Origin: Nevskiaceae bacterium
GTDB lineage: Bacteria; Pseudomonadota; Gammaproteobacteria; Steroidobacterales; Steroidobacteraceae
Direction: 5' to 3'
Length of the DNA stretch: 14,378 nucleotides
Assembly: GCA_031277355.1 (NCBI GenBank)
Contig: JAITMN010000309.1
Span: forward strand, 1 to 14,378
This document shows, one piece after another, positions 14,053 through 14,378 of the stretch (position 1 is its first letter; each line of letters opens with the position of its first letter). Under the pieces are notes generated by a model. It searched no databases, was not told the origin of the DNA, and saw only the letters and a list, made by a program, of their open reading frames with translations. The translations under genes and the position numbers were made by a program.

Positions 14053-14378
14053 GCACGAAACGAACGGTCTGCGACCGCCCGCCCTCCGTCCACTGACCTT
14101 CGACCCAACGGTCCACCTTGCCCAGATCGCCGATCGTGCCTTCGAAGCGGACATCCGCGCCGCCGGCGTCCTTGGCATTCAACGTGAACTTCCAGCCCTG
14201 CGGTTCCAAGGTCCCGCCGGTAAAGGAAATGCCGTTGCGCCCCGGATTGATGAGACCGGCCACTTGCTTGCCGTCCCACTGCATGACCAGGACCAATGTG
14301 CGCTCGGAACCATCCGCCGCAACGGCCTTGGCGCGCCAAGTGCCATCCAACGGGAACCCTTCCTGAGCGCTGCCTACG
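14045..14378 (-). CDS. Small exported-type protein of unknown function, 5' end cut by window edge
   Basis: About 110 C-terminal residues are visible and the frame is open to the right edge, so the true start and probably a signal peptide lie outside the window. The visible part begins VGSAQEGFPLDGTWRAK, where an AQ-type junction could be the signal cleavage site, followed by alternating beta strands: TLVLVMQWDGKQVAGLINPG, ISFTGGTLEPQGW, DVRFEGTIGDLGKVDRWVEGQW and TVRFVRE. The pattern suggests a small beta-barrel or beta-sandwich domain with repeated Gly-Trp turns. I think it belongs to a group found beside DUF6152 genes but cannot name a domain. Its TAA stop overlaps the GTG start of the lipoprotein gene, so the two are likely translated together. 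A TTG at 14350 could be read as a start but looks like an internal codon. Confidence 0.7.
   Translation of the reverse strand, partial: VGSAQEGFPLDGTWRAKAVAADGSERTLVLVMQWDGKQVAGLINPGRNGISFTGGTLEPQGWKFTLNAKDAGGADVRFEGTIGDLGKVDRWVEGQWTEGGRSQTVRFVRE

Noticed and set aside
1..14378. CRISPR array, tRNA, rRNA, insertion sequence or attachment site
   Set aside because: No repeated spacer pattern, cloverleaf-like segment, transposase motif or flanking direct repeats were seen, and the coding sequence is nearly continuous.

Overview
The window reads as a piece of a Gram-negative proteobacterial chromosome, probably a gammaproteobacterium or a sphingomonad-like alphaproteobacterium; the sequence alone does not settle which. 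It is GC-rich, has a large TonB-dependent receptor ending in an aromatic residue, has Tat and Sec signal peptides on many products, and shows no SusD partner that would suggest Bacteroidota. Almost all of it is coding, with gaps mostly under 120 bp. I see no tRNA, rRNA, CRISPR array, insertion sequence or phage gene.

There are three transcriptional blocks. Block A is a leftward run of seven genes from about 9786 down to the left edge: an exported HD-domain protein, a CapA-type exported phosphatase-fold protein, a TonB-dependent receptor, a Tat-exported enolase-superfamily protein, a Sec-exported D-2-hydroxyacid dehydrogenase-like protein, a ManB/CpsG-type phosphomannomutase and a COG2159 amidohydrolase cut by the window edge. 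Block B is one rightward gene (about 9898-11865) for an exported right-handed parallel beta-helix protein, divergent from block A across a 111-bp control region. Block C is a leftward set of four exported proteins from the right edge to 11933: a partial small protein, a lipoprotein, a DUF6152 protein, and a secreted paralogue of the lipoprotein. Blocks B and C converge on a hairpin at 11872-11906 that can act as a bidirectional terminator.

The most unusual point is that block A pairs an outer-membrane importer with enzyme-like proteins of families that are normally cytoplasmic (enolase superfamily, D-2-hydroxyacid dehydrogenase) but here carry export signals. The dehydrogenase-like protein has also lost two of its three catalytic residues (the Glu is Ala, the His is Trp). 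A coherent reading is a periplasmic uptake-and-processing locus for a sugar acid, polysaccharide fragment or hydroxy acid, with the secreted beta-helix protein acting outside. The substrate cannot be read from the sequence. Block C looks like a separate exported module of poorly characterised families, with two related proteins flanking the DUF6152 gene.
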